Shown here piece after piece: positions 11,267-19,068 of a DNA stretch of 64,000 nt. Numbering within the stretch: position 1 is the first letter of the stretch; each line of letters starts with the position of its first letter. This DNA comes from Demequina zhanjiangensis. GTDB taxonomy: Bacteria; Actinomycetota; Actinomycetes; Actinomycetales; Demequinaceae. The DNA is taken from positions 186,001 to 250,000 of the forward strand of contig NZ_JAUHPV010000005.1 of NCBI RefSeq assembly GCF_030418315.1. The letters run 5' to 3'. The notes below the pieces were generated by a model that did no database searches, was not told the origin of the DNA, and was given only the letters and a program-made list of their open reading frames with translations. The translations under genes were made by a program, and so were the position numbers.

Positions 11267-12913
11267 ATGGCTCATTGGGACGAGGAGATCGACCTTCTGG
11301 TCGTCGGCACCGGAGCGGCGGCGATGTCCGCCGCGATCGCGGCTGCCGATGAGGGAGTGGAGGTCGTGGTCGTCGAAGGATCCGACAAGTGGGGCGGCTC
11401 GACGGCGATGAGCGGCGGCGGCTGCTGGCTCCCCACGCACCCCGCGATGAAGCGACTCGGTGTCGACGACTCGAAGGAGAAGGTGCTCACCTATCTCGAC
11501 GCATGCGTCGGCACGCCTGAGGAGGTGGGGCCCGCATCGTCACTGCCGCGACGCGAGGCGTTCGTGGACCACGCACCCGTCGTGTTCTCGTGGCTCGAGC
11601 GCCACGGCATGGTGTGGAAGCCCGCGAAGGCGTACCCGGACTACTACCCGGACCTGCCCGGCGGCATCGCAGGTGGCCGCACGGTCGAACCTGCGCCGTT
11701 CAACACGAAGAAGTTCGGTGACTGGTGGGACTCGGCGCGCAAGGAGCTCCCGCCCATCCCGCTCTTCGCGGGAGACACGTATCTGCTCGCACGCGCGTGG
11801 TCGACGTTCTCCGGCATGATCGGTGGCGCGAAGATGGTCTTCCGCACGCTCGGCGGGCTCGTCACCCTCCAGCGGCTCTCGGGGCTGGGGATGTCGCTCG
11901 CCGCGCGCCTGATGTGGATCTCCAAGTTCGAGCAGGGGACCGACGTGCGGCTCTCGACGCCCCTCACTGACCTCGTGGTGGAGGACGGTGCGGTCGTCGG
12001 CGCGGTTGTCACCGGCCCTGACGGTGAGCGCCGCATCCGTACCCGCAAGGGCGTGCACCTGGGGGCGGGCGGCTTCGATCACAACAAGGAGATGCGCCTG
12101 AAGTACCAGGGCGTCGAGGGGAGCTCCTCCGGTAACCCCTACAACACCGGCACCGCGATCGAGATCGGCATGAAGCACGGCGCCGACGTGGCGCTCATGG
12201 ACGACGCGTGGTGGGGGCCGTCTGTGGCGCCGACGTCCGAGAGCGGTCCGATCTTCCTCGTCTCCGAGCGGTCGATGCCGTACACGATCGTCGTGGACCA
12301 GGACGGCAAGCGGTACGTGAACGAGTCCACCAGCTACGTGGACTTCGGCCACGCGATGCTGGAGAACGGCATGGAGCGTTCCGAGCCGAGCTGGATGATC
12401 CTGGACCGTCGGCACCGTCGCCGCTACATGAACAACGCGTTCCTCATGGGCTCCAAGAAGTTCTACGACGAGGGTCTCGCGGTGAAGGCGGACACCCTCG
12501 AGGAGCTGGCCGAGGCCATGGACGTGCCCAAGGAGAACCTGAAGGCCACGATCCAGCGGTTCAACGGCTTCGCCCGCGACGGCGTGGACCAGGACTACGA
12601 CCGCGGCCACGACGCGTACGACAACTACTACGGCGACCCCACGCACGGACCCAACCCCAACCTGGGCGAGATCGCCTACGGGCCCTTCGTCGCGATCAAG
12701 ATCGTGCTCGGCGACCTCGGCACGAAGGGCGGCCTCCTCACCGACGAGCACTCGCGGGTGCTCGACACGAAGGGTGCGGTCATCGACGGGCTGTACGCCG
12801 CGGGCAACTGCTCGGCATCCGTGGTCGGACGGACCTATCCGGGCGCCGGGTCGACGCTGGGCCCGGCCCTCGTCTTCGGGTACATCGCGGGCAAGCACGC
12901 CGCGACTCGCTGA
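11267..12913 (+). CDS. FAD-dependent 3-ketosteroid dehydrogenase-like oxidoreductase
   Basis: A 548-residue flavoprotein of the fumarate reductase/3-ketosteroid delta1-dehydrogenase superfamily. The N-terminal FAD site reads VVGTGAAAMSAAIAA (about residues 11-25), followed by GGSTAMSGGG. The C-terminal SVVGRTYPGAGSTLGPALVF closely resembles the KstD C-terminal FAD/substrate motif. Likely chemistry is insertion of a double bond into a 3-ketosteroid or similar cyclic ketone with FAD as acceptor. AGGGAGAG precedes the ATG. It is a single-gene unit bounded by an operator and a terminator. No steroid-ring gene is adjacent, so the true substrate is open. Confidence 0.82.
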   Translation: MAHWDEEIDLLVVGTGAAAMSAAIAAADEGVEVVVVEGSDKWGGSTAMSGGGCWLPTHPAMKRLGVDDSKEKVLTYLDACVGTPEEVGPASSLPRREAFVDHAPVVFSWLERHGMVWKPAKAYPDYYPDLPGGIAGGRTVEPAPFNTKKFGDWWDSARKELPPIPLFAGDTYLLARAWSTFSGMIGGAKMVFRTLGGLVTLQRLSGLGMSLAARLMWISKFEQGTDVRLSTPLTDLVVEDGAVVGAVVTGPDGERRIRTRKGVHLGAGGFDHNKEMRLKYQGVEGSSSGNPYNTGTAIEIGMKHGADVALMDDAWWGPSVAPTSESGPIFLVSERSMPYTIVVDQDGKRYVNESTSYVDFGHAMLENGMERSEPSWMILDRRHRRRYMNNAFLMGSKKFYDEGLAVKADTLEELAEAMDVPKENLKATIQRFNGFARDGVDQDYDRGHDAYDNYYGDPTHGPNPNLGEIAYGPFVAIKIVLGDLGTKGGLLTDEHSRVLDTKGAVIDGLYAAGNCSASVVGRTYPGAGSTLGPALVFGYIAGKHAATR

Positions 12914-12921
12914 CGTCACGC

Positions 12922-12962
12922 ACGAAGGCCGCCTCCGTCTGCGCGACGGGGGCGGCCTTCGT
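12922..12962. terminator. strong bidirectional terminator (KstD-like gene / fadD)
   Basis: 12922-12939 pairs with 12945-12962: 12 perfect outer pairs, continuing to about 18 pairs including one G-U, around a 5-nt loop. It separates two convergent genes. Confidence 0.88.
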
Positions 12963-12996
12963 CATGCGGGCCGGAGCGCGCTCCGGCGCGTCCTGC

Positions 12997-14724
12997 TCAG
13001 TCCTGCGATGCGGCCTCGCGCTCGCGCAGCGCGCGCCGCAGCACCTTGCCCACGTTGGTCTTGGGCATCTCGTCGATGAACTCGATCACGCGGGGGCGCT
13101 TGTAGCCGGTGAGCCGCTCCTTGAGGAAGGCCTTGAGCGCCTCCTCGGTCAGCGAGTCGTCGCGGCGCACGATGAAGAGCTTCGGCACCTCGCCCGCACG
13201 CTCGTCGGGGATCGGGATCGCGCCCGCCTCCGCCACGAGCGGGTGCATCATGGCGGCGTCCTCGATCTCGCCCGGGTACACGTTGAAGCCGGACGCGACG
13301 ATGATCTCCTTCTTGCGGTCGACGATGGTGAAGAAGCCGTCCTCGGACATCACCGCGACGTCTCCCGTGAGGAGCCAGCCGTCCTCGGTGAGCACGCGGC
13401 TCGTCTCCTCATCGTTGTTCCAGTAACCGCGCATCACCTGCGGCCCCTTCACCGCGAGCTCGCCGGCGGTGCCGATCCCCACGGGGCGCGCCTCGTCGTC
13501 CACCACGCGCACGTCGGTGGAGGGCAGGGGGACGCCGATGGTGCCGATCCGCGGCGGGATGTGCGTGGGGTTCACGGAGACGACGGGGGAGGCCTCGGTG
13601 AGGCCGTAGCCCTCGATGATCTCGGTGCCGACCGTCTCCTTCCACCGTTCCGCGACCGCGGTGCGGACCGCCATGCCGCCTGCGACGGTGAGGCTGAGCC
13701 GCTTGAGATCGATGTCCTTGAACGTCGGCTCGTCGAGGAGGGCGCCAGCGAGGGTGCTGACAAGCATGATCCCGTCGGGACGCGCCTTGTCGAGCTCCTT
13801 GACGAACCCCTTGATGTCGCGGGGGTTGGTGATGAGCACGGTGTGGGAGCCGAAGCGGTAGAAGCCCAGGCAGTTCACCGTCAAGGCGAACACGTGATAG
13901 AGCGGGAGCGCCGCGATGATCGTCGACTGCCGCTCCTCGCCTAGCGTGGCGCGGATCTGCGCCATGAACTGCTCCTGGTTGGACAGGAGGTTGCGGTGCG
14001 TGAGGATGGCGGCCTTGGCGCCTCCCGTCGTGCCGCCCGTGTACTGCAGCAGCGCGATGTCGTCGAGCGTGACCCCGGGGTCGGTGAAACGCTCGGTGCG
14101 ACCGAGCGCGATGGCCTTGCGGAACGGGACCGCGTGGGGCAGGTGGTAGTCGGGCACCATCTTCTTCACCTTGTCGGCGACGAAGTTCACGATGGTCCGC
14201 TTCGGCTGAGGCAGCAGGTCCCCGACCTCGGTGACGATCACATGCTCGATGGACGTCGAGGGGAGCACCTCCTCGACCTTGTGGGCGAAGTTGGCGAGCA
14301 CCAGGATCGCCCGGGGCTGGGCATCCTTGAAGACGCCCACCATCTCGCGTGTCGTGTAGAGCGGGTTCGCGTTGACGACGACGAGTCCTGCACGAAGCGC
14401 CCCGAAGAACGCCACGGGGTACTGCAGCACGTTGGGCATCTGGATGACGAAGCGGTCGCCCTTGTGCAGCCCCAGGTCGTGCTGAAGGAAGGCAGCGAAC
14501 CTGGTCGCGAGCGCGTCGACCTGGTTGAACGACAGGGTGCCGCCCAGGTTGGAGAACGCCGGCGCATCGCCGTGGGTGGCGGCGGCCGCAGCGGCGAGCT
14601 CGCCGAGCGACACCTCGGTCAGCTCAGGAATGGTGCGAGGCACCGAAGGTCCGTAGTAGTCGAACCAGGGACGGTCCTCGCCGCCTACCGGGTCGTCGAC
14701 GCGACCGTGCGTCGTCTCGTCCAT
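12997..14724 (-). CDS. fadD: long-chain acyl-CoA synthetase (AMP-forming)
   Basis: Activates fatty acids to acyl-CoA through an acyl-adenylate, for beta-oxidation. 575 residues with the AMP-binding P-loop QYTGGTTGGAKAAI, the GYGLTEASPVV motif, the hinge TEDGWLLTGDVA and the C-terminal lysine region (TNVGKVLRRALRE). The start at 14724 is preceded by AGGAGG; the open frame continues far upstream but that part is antisense to nothing conserved and lacks a start signal. It lies downstream of the FadA2-FabG4-HtdX operon on the same strand but is separated from it by a hairpin, so it probably has its own promoter. Confidence 0.93.
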   Translation of the reverse strand: MDETTHGRVDDPVGGEDRPWFDYYGPSVPRTIPELTEVSLGELAAAAAATHGDAPAFSNLGGTLSFNQVDALATRFAAFLQHDLGLHKGDRFVIQMPNVLQYPVAFFGALRAGLVVVNANPLYTTREMVGVFKDAQPRAILVLANFAHKVEEVLPSTSIEHVIVTEVGDLLPQPKRTIVNFVADKVKKMVPDYHLPHAVPFRKAIALGRTERFTDPGVTLDDIALLQYTGGTTGGAKAAILTHRNLLSNQEQFMAQIRATLGEERQSTIIAALPLYHVFALTVNCLGFYRFGSHTVLITNPRDIKGFVKELDKARPDGIMLVSTLAGALLDEPTFKDIDLKRLSLTVAGGMAVRTAVAERWKETVGTEIIEGYGLTEASPVVSVNPTHIPPRIGTIGVPLPSTDVRVVDDEARPVGIGTAGELAVKGPQVMRGYWNNDEETSRVLTEDGWLLTGDVAVMSEDGFFTIVDRKKEIIVASGFNVYPGEIEDAAMMHPLVAEAGAIPIPDERAGEVPKLFIVRRDDSLTEEALKAFLKERLTGYKRPRVIEFIDEMPKTNVGKVLRRALREREAASQD

Positions 14725-14824
14725 GGGCCATCCTCCTTGACGGTATGAAGTGATGCGCGAGCCGCCGAGGACCGAGCGTGGCTCAGGCCGAGGCCCACAC
14801 AGGCTACCCGTTCTCAGTGTTGCG

Positions 14825-14857
14825 TCCACGCCGACCCGCGGGCCTGGTCGGCGTGGA
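14825..14857 (-). terminator. hairpin terminator after the HtdX-like gene
   Basis: An 11-bp perfect stem (14825-14835 with 14847-14857) with an 11-nt loop, just past the stop of the MaoC-type gene and 100 nt before fadD. Confidence 0.75.
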
Positions 14858-14867
14858 GGGAGCGGAC

Positions 14868-15719
14868 CTAGCGGTCGATCTCCATCACCATGTACGGCCG
14901 CGCCCCATCGCGCGACGTGACGGCGGCGTGGAGGACATCGTCGTCCTCGTACGCTCTGAAGCCGACGGTTCCGGGCAGCAGGAGCGGCTTCGCGAACCCG
15001 ACCCGAACGGTGTACGACTCCGGCAGCCGCTGCTCCAGGGCCGCGAGCGCCCGGGCGTGAGTCCACATCCCGTGGATCACTGGGCGGGGGAAGCCGAAGG
15101 CGCGCGCCATCACGCGGCTCGTGTGGATCGGGTTCGGGTCGTGCGAGACGGACCTGTACCGGCGCCCCAGGTCCGCGGGCAGTCGCCAGCGGCCCTGCGG
15201 CATGCCGGGCTCGAAGCCGAGGTGCGGCATCTTGGCGGGCTCGCCCGCGACCTCCACCCCGCGGGCGAGGTATGTGCTCACGCCGTCCCAGACCACCTCG
15301 TCGTCCACGCGGATCTGGCCCACGAGGTCCACGAGCGCGCCCTTGGCGTGCCGGCGGAGATGATCGGCGCGCACCTCGAGGGTGAGCCGTTCCGTGGCGC
15401 CGACGGGCCGGTGCAGCGTCATCTCGTTGCTCACGTGGACCGCCCCCACGAGCCGCACCGAGCTCGACCTGTCGCCGAGCAGATGCACGTGGAGGGGGAA
15501 GGTGAGCACGTGCAGCCACGTCGGCGGCACCGTCGAACGCAGGGTGAAGCCGCACACCCGGCTGTACTCCGCGAGGCGGGCGGGGTCGGGCGTCCAGTCC
15601 TGCACCACGGCCGCGTGCGCGGGGATGCGCGCGGTGTGCGAACGGGAAGGGAGCAACGCGTGAGCGAACGCGGGACCCATCGCCGGGGGAGCGTTCAACG
15701 TCTGTGCCGCGACGGTCAT
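14868..15719 (-). CDS. MaoC-family (R)-3-hydroxyacyl dehydratase (HtdX-like)
   Basis: A 283-residue double-hotdog protein with the hydratase-2 motif HDPNPIH (Asp194, His199) in the C-terminal half. It hydrates enoyl thioesters or dehydrates (R)-3-hydroxyacyl thioesters. The start codon overlaps the FabG4 stop as ATGA, so translation is coupled. Gene order thiolase, high-molecular-weight FabG4 and MaoC matches the M. tuberculosis fadA2/fabG4/htdX neighbourhood, which supports a shared lipid elongation or degradation role. Confidence 0.9.
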   Translation of the reverse strand: MTVAAQTLNAPPAMGPAFAHALLPSRSHTARIPAHAAVVQDWTPDPARLAEYSRVCGFTLRSTVPPTWLHVLTFPLHVHLLGDRSSSVRLVGAVHVSNEMTLHRPVGATERLTLEVRADHLRRHAKGALVDLVGQIRVDDEVVWDGVSTYLARGVEVAGEPAKMPHLGFEPGMPQGRWRLPADLGRRYRSVSHDPNPIHTSRVMARAFGFPRPVIHGMWTHARALAALEQRLPESYTVRVGFAKPLLLPGTVGFRAYEDDDVLHAAVTSRDGARPYMVMEIDR

Positions 15720-17065
15720 CACGCACCCACCAGGTTCTGACCGCACACCCTGACGACCTGACCGGTGACGCCCTGGGACGCAGGGTCGAGCAGGTATCCG
15801 ATCGTCTCGGCCACGTCGACGGGTCGACCACCTTGGCTCAGGCTGTTGGACCGCCTGAACACCTCGCGCTGGACGAACGGGATGCGCGCCGTCATGTCGG
15901 TCTCGATGAAGCCCGGAGCGACCGCGTTGACAGTGATGCCACGCGCGGCGAGATCGGGGGCCATGGCCTGCACGAGACCCGCGACGCCCGCCTTGGAGGC
16001 CGCGTAGTTGGTCTGACCCTTGTTGCCCGCGAGCCCGGAGGTGGACGCGACTCCGACGATCCGGCCGCCGCTGAGCAGCCCACCGTCCACGCTGGGGTCG
16101 AGAAGCACCTCGTTGATCCTCATCTGGGAGACGAGGTTGACCTCGAGCACCGAGGCCCATCGCGCCGCGTCGGTGTTGGCGAGCATCTTGTCCCTCGTGA
16201 TGCCGGCGTTGTGGACGATTCCGTGGATCCCTTCAGCGCGCGCCGCCACATGGGCGGCGATGCGTGCGCCCGCGTCGGGGGCAGTGATGTCCAGCTGGAG
16301 GGCCGTCCCGGCCACCTCGTTGGCGACGGCGGCGAGCGACTCCCCTGCGGCGGGGATGTCCACGGCGACGATCGTGGCACCGTCACGCGCGAGCGTCCGT
16401 GCGATCGCGGCGCCGATGCCCCGTGCGGCGCCCGTGACCACGATCACGCGCCCGTCGAGAGGGCGCTGGGAGTGAGGCGCGACCTCGTCGGCAGGCTCGA
16501 CCTGCCACGTCTGGCCGTCCACGAAGGCCGACCGGCCCTGCAGCACGAAGTCGAGCGTCGAGGCGAGCTGCTCGGGGCCTGCGCCCTCGGCCACCCGCAC
16601 CAGGTTCGACGTGGCCCCCTTGCGCAGCTCCTTGGCGACCGTCCTGTCGATGCCATCGAGCGCGCGGGCGACGGACCGCTGCTCCCAGTCGCCGGTGCCT
16701 GGCCGGCCGAGCAGGATGATCCTTCCGGCGCCCTCGAGGCCGCGTACGGCTGGGCGGAGGACCGCACGCAGCTGCTCAAGCTGGTCGACGCGGGTCAGCG
16801 CCGTGGCATCGACGACGAGCGCACCGATCCTGTCGCCGTAGCCGGGCACCGGATCGTCGCCCGAGTCGAGCACCGGCGCTTCGTACGGACGGCCGAGCAG
16901 TGTGAGCGTGTCCGCGCCGAGCGTGGAGTCGCCGAGGGCGGCCAGCACGATCGGACCGGACGGATAGGTGCGGCCGCGACGAAGCCTGGGCGGCTCCGCG
17001 AGCCCGGCCTTGGCGGCGACCTTGCGACCGACGGGGGACGTGAACGCCTTCTCGAGCACTGACAT
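15719..17065 (-). CDS. FabG4-type high-molecular-weight 3-oxoacyl-ACP/CoA reductase
   Basis: 448 residues, close to the 454 of mycobacterial FabG4 and far longer than ordinary FabG (about 250). An N-terminal flavodoxin-like half (residues 1-205) lacks a clear cofactor motif. The C-terminal half is a full SDR: TGAARGIG, NNAG-type HNAG, active-site Ser, and NYAASKAG carrying the catalytic Tyr and Lys. It reduces 3-oxoacyl thioesters using NAD(H) in the characterised homologue. ATGA overlaps join it to the thiolase before and the MaoC gene after. Confidence 0.9.
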   Translation of the reverse strand: MSVLEKAFTSPVGRKVAAKAGLAEPPRLRRGRTYPSGPIVLAALGDSTLGADTLTLLGRPYEAPVLDSGDDPVPGYGDRIGALVVDATALTRVDQLEQLRAVLRPAVRGLEGAGRIILLGRPGTGDWEQRSVARALDGIDRTVAKELRKGATSNLVRVAEGAGPEQLASTLDFVLQGRSAFVDGQTWQVEPADEVAPHSQRPLDGRVIVVTGAARGIGAAIARTLARDGATIVAVDIPAAGESLAAVANEVAGTALQLDITAPDAGARIAAHVAARAEGIHGIVHNAGITRDKMLANTDAARWASVLEVNLVSQMRINEVLLDPSVDGGLLSGGRIVGVASTSGLAGNKGQTNYAASKAGVAGLVQAMAPDLAARGITVNAVAPGFIETDMTARIPFVQREVFRRSNSLSQGGRPVDVAETIGYLLDPASQGVTGQVVRVCGQNLVGA

Positions 17066-18333
17066 CACACCGCCTCCAGGAGGACGACGAGCCCCTGGCC
17101 GCCGGCGGCGCATACCGAGATCAGCCCTCGGGATCCGGGACCGCGCTCGTGCAGCAGCTTCGCGAGCGTGGGGACCAGCCGCGCGCCGGTGGCGGCGAAC
17201 GGATGCCCGGTGGCGAGCGACGAGCCCGTGACGTTCAGATGGTCGCGGTCGATCGTGCCGATCGCTCCGTCGAGACCGACCGAGGTGCAGTAGTCCTCGT
17301 CCTGCCAGGCCTTGAGCGTCGCGGCGACGGTCGAGGCGAACGCCTCGTGGATCTCCACGAGATCCATGTCGGCGATGCTGAGCCCCTGCCGCGCGAGGAT
17401 CCTTCCGGTGGCCGCGACCGGCGCGAGCAGCAGGTCGGCGCCGGTGGGGTGGTCGACGGCGGCGACCTCAGCGTCGACGATGCGGGCCAGCGCGGGCAGG
17501 CCCTGCTCCTTGGCCCAGGCCGCATCGGCGAGGAGGACCGCTGCCGCGCCGTCGGAGAGCGCTGTCGAGTTGCCTGCCGTCATCGTGCCGTTGTCCCCGC
17601 CGAACACGGGACGCAGCTTCGCGAGCGCCTCCATGGAGGTCTCAGGCCGAAGGATCGCGTCCTTGGCGAGGCCCAGGTACGGGGTGACGAGGTCGTCGAA
17701 GAAGCCTGACTCCCACGCGGCGGCGAGGTGGCGGTGCGAGGAGACGGCGATCTCGTCCTGCTCCTCGCGGGTGACCTGCCAGCGCTCGGTGGTGAGCGCC
17801 TGGTGCTCGCCCATCGACAGTCCGGTGCGGGGTTCCTCGACACGGGGCGCCAGGGGAGCGAGGTGGGAGGGACGGAGCTTCGCGAAGGCGGCGAGCCGGG
17901 CCTTCGCGGAACGCGCGGCGCTCGCCTGCAGCAGGATGCGGCGGAGCGGGTCGCTCACGGAGATGGGCGCGTCGGATGCCGTGTCCGTGCCTGCGGCGAT
18001 CCCGTGGGTCAGCTGACCGAGCGCGATCTTGTTCGCGATGTACATGGTCGTCTCGAGCCCGGTGGCGCACGCCTGCTGCAGGTCGCACGCCGGGGTCTCG
18101 GGGGCGAGCGCGGAGCTCAGGACAGCTTCGCGGGTGAGGTTGAAGTCGCGCGGATGCTTGAGGACGGCGCCTGCGGCCACCTCTCCTACGCGCGTGCCGG
18201 CGAGTCCGTAGCGGGCGACGAGCCCGTCGAGCGCGGACGTGAGCAGATCATGGTTCGAGGCCTCGCGCAGCGGGCCGCCCGACTTGGCGAACGGCGTGCG
18301 ATTGCCTCCGACCACCACGACGTCGTGGTTCAT
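17065..18333 (-). CDS. acetyl-CoA acetyltransferase / thiolase (FadA2-like)
   Basis: A 422-residue thiolase. The acylated nucleophile is Cys89 in the motif CATG, HEAF is present, the GHPFAATG histidine is intact, and the C-terminal catalytic Cys is in VCAAGGQG. It cleaves 3-oxoacyl-CoA or condenses acyl-CoAs. GGAGG precedes the ATG at 18333. It is the first gene of the thiolase-FabG4-HtdX operon and is divergent from a TetR gene, with two palindromes in the 76-nt gap. Confidence 0.92.
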   Translation of the reverse strand: MNHDVVVVGGNRTPFAKSGGPLREASNHDLLTSALDGLVARYGLAGTRVGEVAAGAVLKHPRDFNLTREAVLSSALAPETPACDLQQACATGLETTMYIANKIALGQLTHGIAAGTDTASDAPISVSDPLRRILLQASAARSAKARLAAFAKLRPSHLAPLAPRVEEPRTGLSMGEHQALTTERWQVTREEQDEIAVSSHRHLAAAWESGFFDDLVTPYLGLAKDAILRPETSMEALAKLRPVFGGDNGTMTAGNSTALSDGAAAVLLADAAWAKEQGLPALARIVDAEVAAVDHPTGADLLLAPVAATGRILARQGLSIADMDLVEIHEAFASTVAATLKAWQDEDYCTSVGLDGAIGTIDRDHLNVTGSSLATGHPFAATGARLVPTLAKLLHERGPGSRGLISVCAAGGQGLVVLLEAV

Positions 18334-18365
18334 GGTGCCTCCGTTGAGTGTGGGAACTTCACCGA

Positions 18366-18392
18366 TACCGACGGTAGCAGATACTCCGAGTA
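18366..18392. promoter_or_regulatory. pair of 11-nt palindromes between FadA2-like and TetR genes
   Basis: TACCG-A-CGGTA (18366-18376) and TACTC-C-GAGTA (18382-18392) are both perfect dyads of form TAC-N5-GTA, with centres 16 bp apart. They lie between divergent start codons, so they probably bind the adjacent TetR protein and control both directions. Confidence 0.65.
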
Positions 18393-18397
18393 CGCGG

Positions 18398-18403
18398 TAT
18401 ATT
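18398..18403 (+). promoter_or_regulatory. -10 element, probable leaderless start of the TetR gene
   Basis: TATATT lies exactly 6 nt before the ATG at 18410, directly downstream of the palindrome pair. Confidence 0.55.
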
Positions 18404-18409
18404 GACGTC

Positions 18410-19042
18410 ATGACCGGGGTCAGAGTGGACGGCAGGGACACCCGCTGGGCGGAGCACCGCGCGGAGCGGCGACGCGAGCTGGTCTCCCATGCGCTCCGAG
18501 CCATCCGCGCCCACGGCGCGAGCGTCGGCATGGACGAGATCGCTGCCCGTGCGGGCACCTCCAAGACCGTCATCTACCGTCACTTCGGCGACAGGGCGGG
18601 CCTCTACGCCGCGATCGTGGACTCGGTGCACCACTACATCCACGACGGCCTGACGGCCGCGCTCGAGGCGTCGGAGGCGGGGGACCTGACCTCGCTTGTG
18701 CACGACCTGGCCGACGCATACATGCGGCTCGTGGATCGTGACCCGGAGATCTACCGGTTCGTGCTGCACCGCCCACCCTCGGCTGCCGATCCCAGCCTGG
18801 ATCCGGCAGGCGCCCTGACCGACCTCATGGGCGCTCACGTCGCCGACGCGATCGCAGCCCACCTCGTGATGCGCGGGCTCGATCCCGCTCCGAGCGAGAC
18901 GTGGGGACACGGCCTCGTCGGGTTCATCCGCGCCTCCGCGGACCACTGGATGGCCTCAGACCCGCGTCCCCCGCGAGACAGCGTCGTCACGCAGATCACC
19001 ACGCTCTTCGGTCCCGCCTTCATGGAGGCGACCGCTCCCTGA
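18410..19042 (+). CDS. TetR-family regulator of the lipid cluster
   Basis: A 210-residue TetR repressor. The DNA-binding domain covers about residues 18-65 (MDEIAARAGTSKTVIYRHF), followed by a helical ligand domain typical of acyl-CoA-responsive members. The start at 18410 is set by the leaderless -10 spacing. It is followed after 26 nt by the acyl-CoA oxidase and is divergent from the thiolase operon. It most likely represses both until an acyl-CoA ligand appears (inference). Confidence 0.88.
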   Translation: MTGVRVDGRDTRWAEHRAERRRELVSHALRAIRAHGASVGMDEIAARAGTSKTVIYRHFGDRAGLYAAIVDSVHHYIHDGLTAALEASEAGDLTSLVHDLADAYMRLVDRDPEIYRFVLHRPPSAADPSLDPAGALTDLMGAHVADAIAAHLVMRGLDPAPSETWGHGLVGFIRASADHWMASDPRPPRDSVVTQITTLFGPAFMEATAP

Positions 19043-19068
19043 CCCCGACACCCATGGAGGTACCGACA

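Noticed and set aside
11540-12919. Long minus-strand open frame opposite the KstD-like gene
   Set aside because: Shadow frame with His/Arg/Val-rich composition; the plus strand has FAD motifs throughout.
15704-17062. Plus-strand open frame opposite fabG4
   Set aside because: Composition typical of an antisense frame; SDR motifs and ATGA overlaps support the minus strand.
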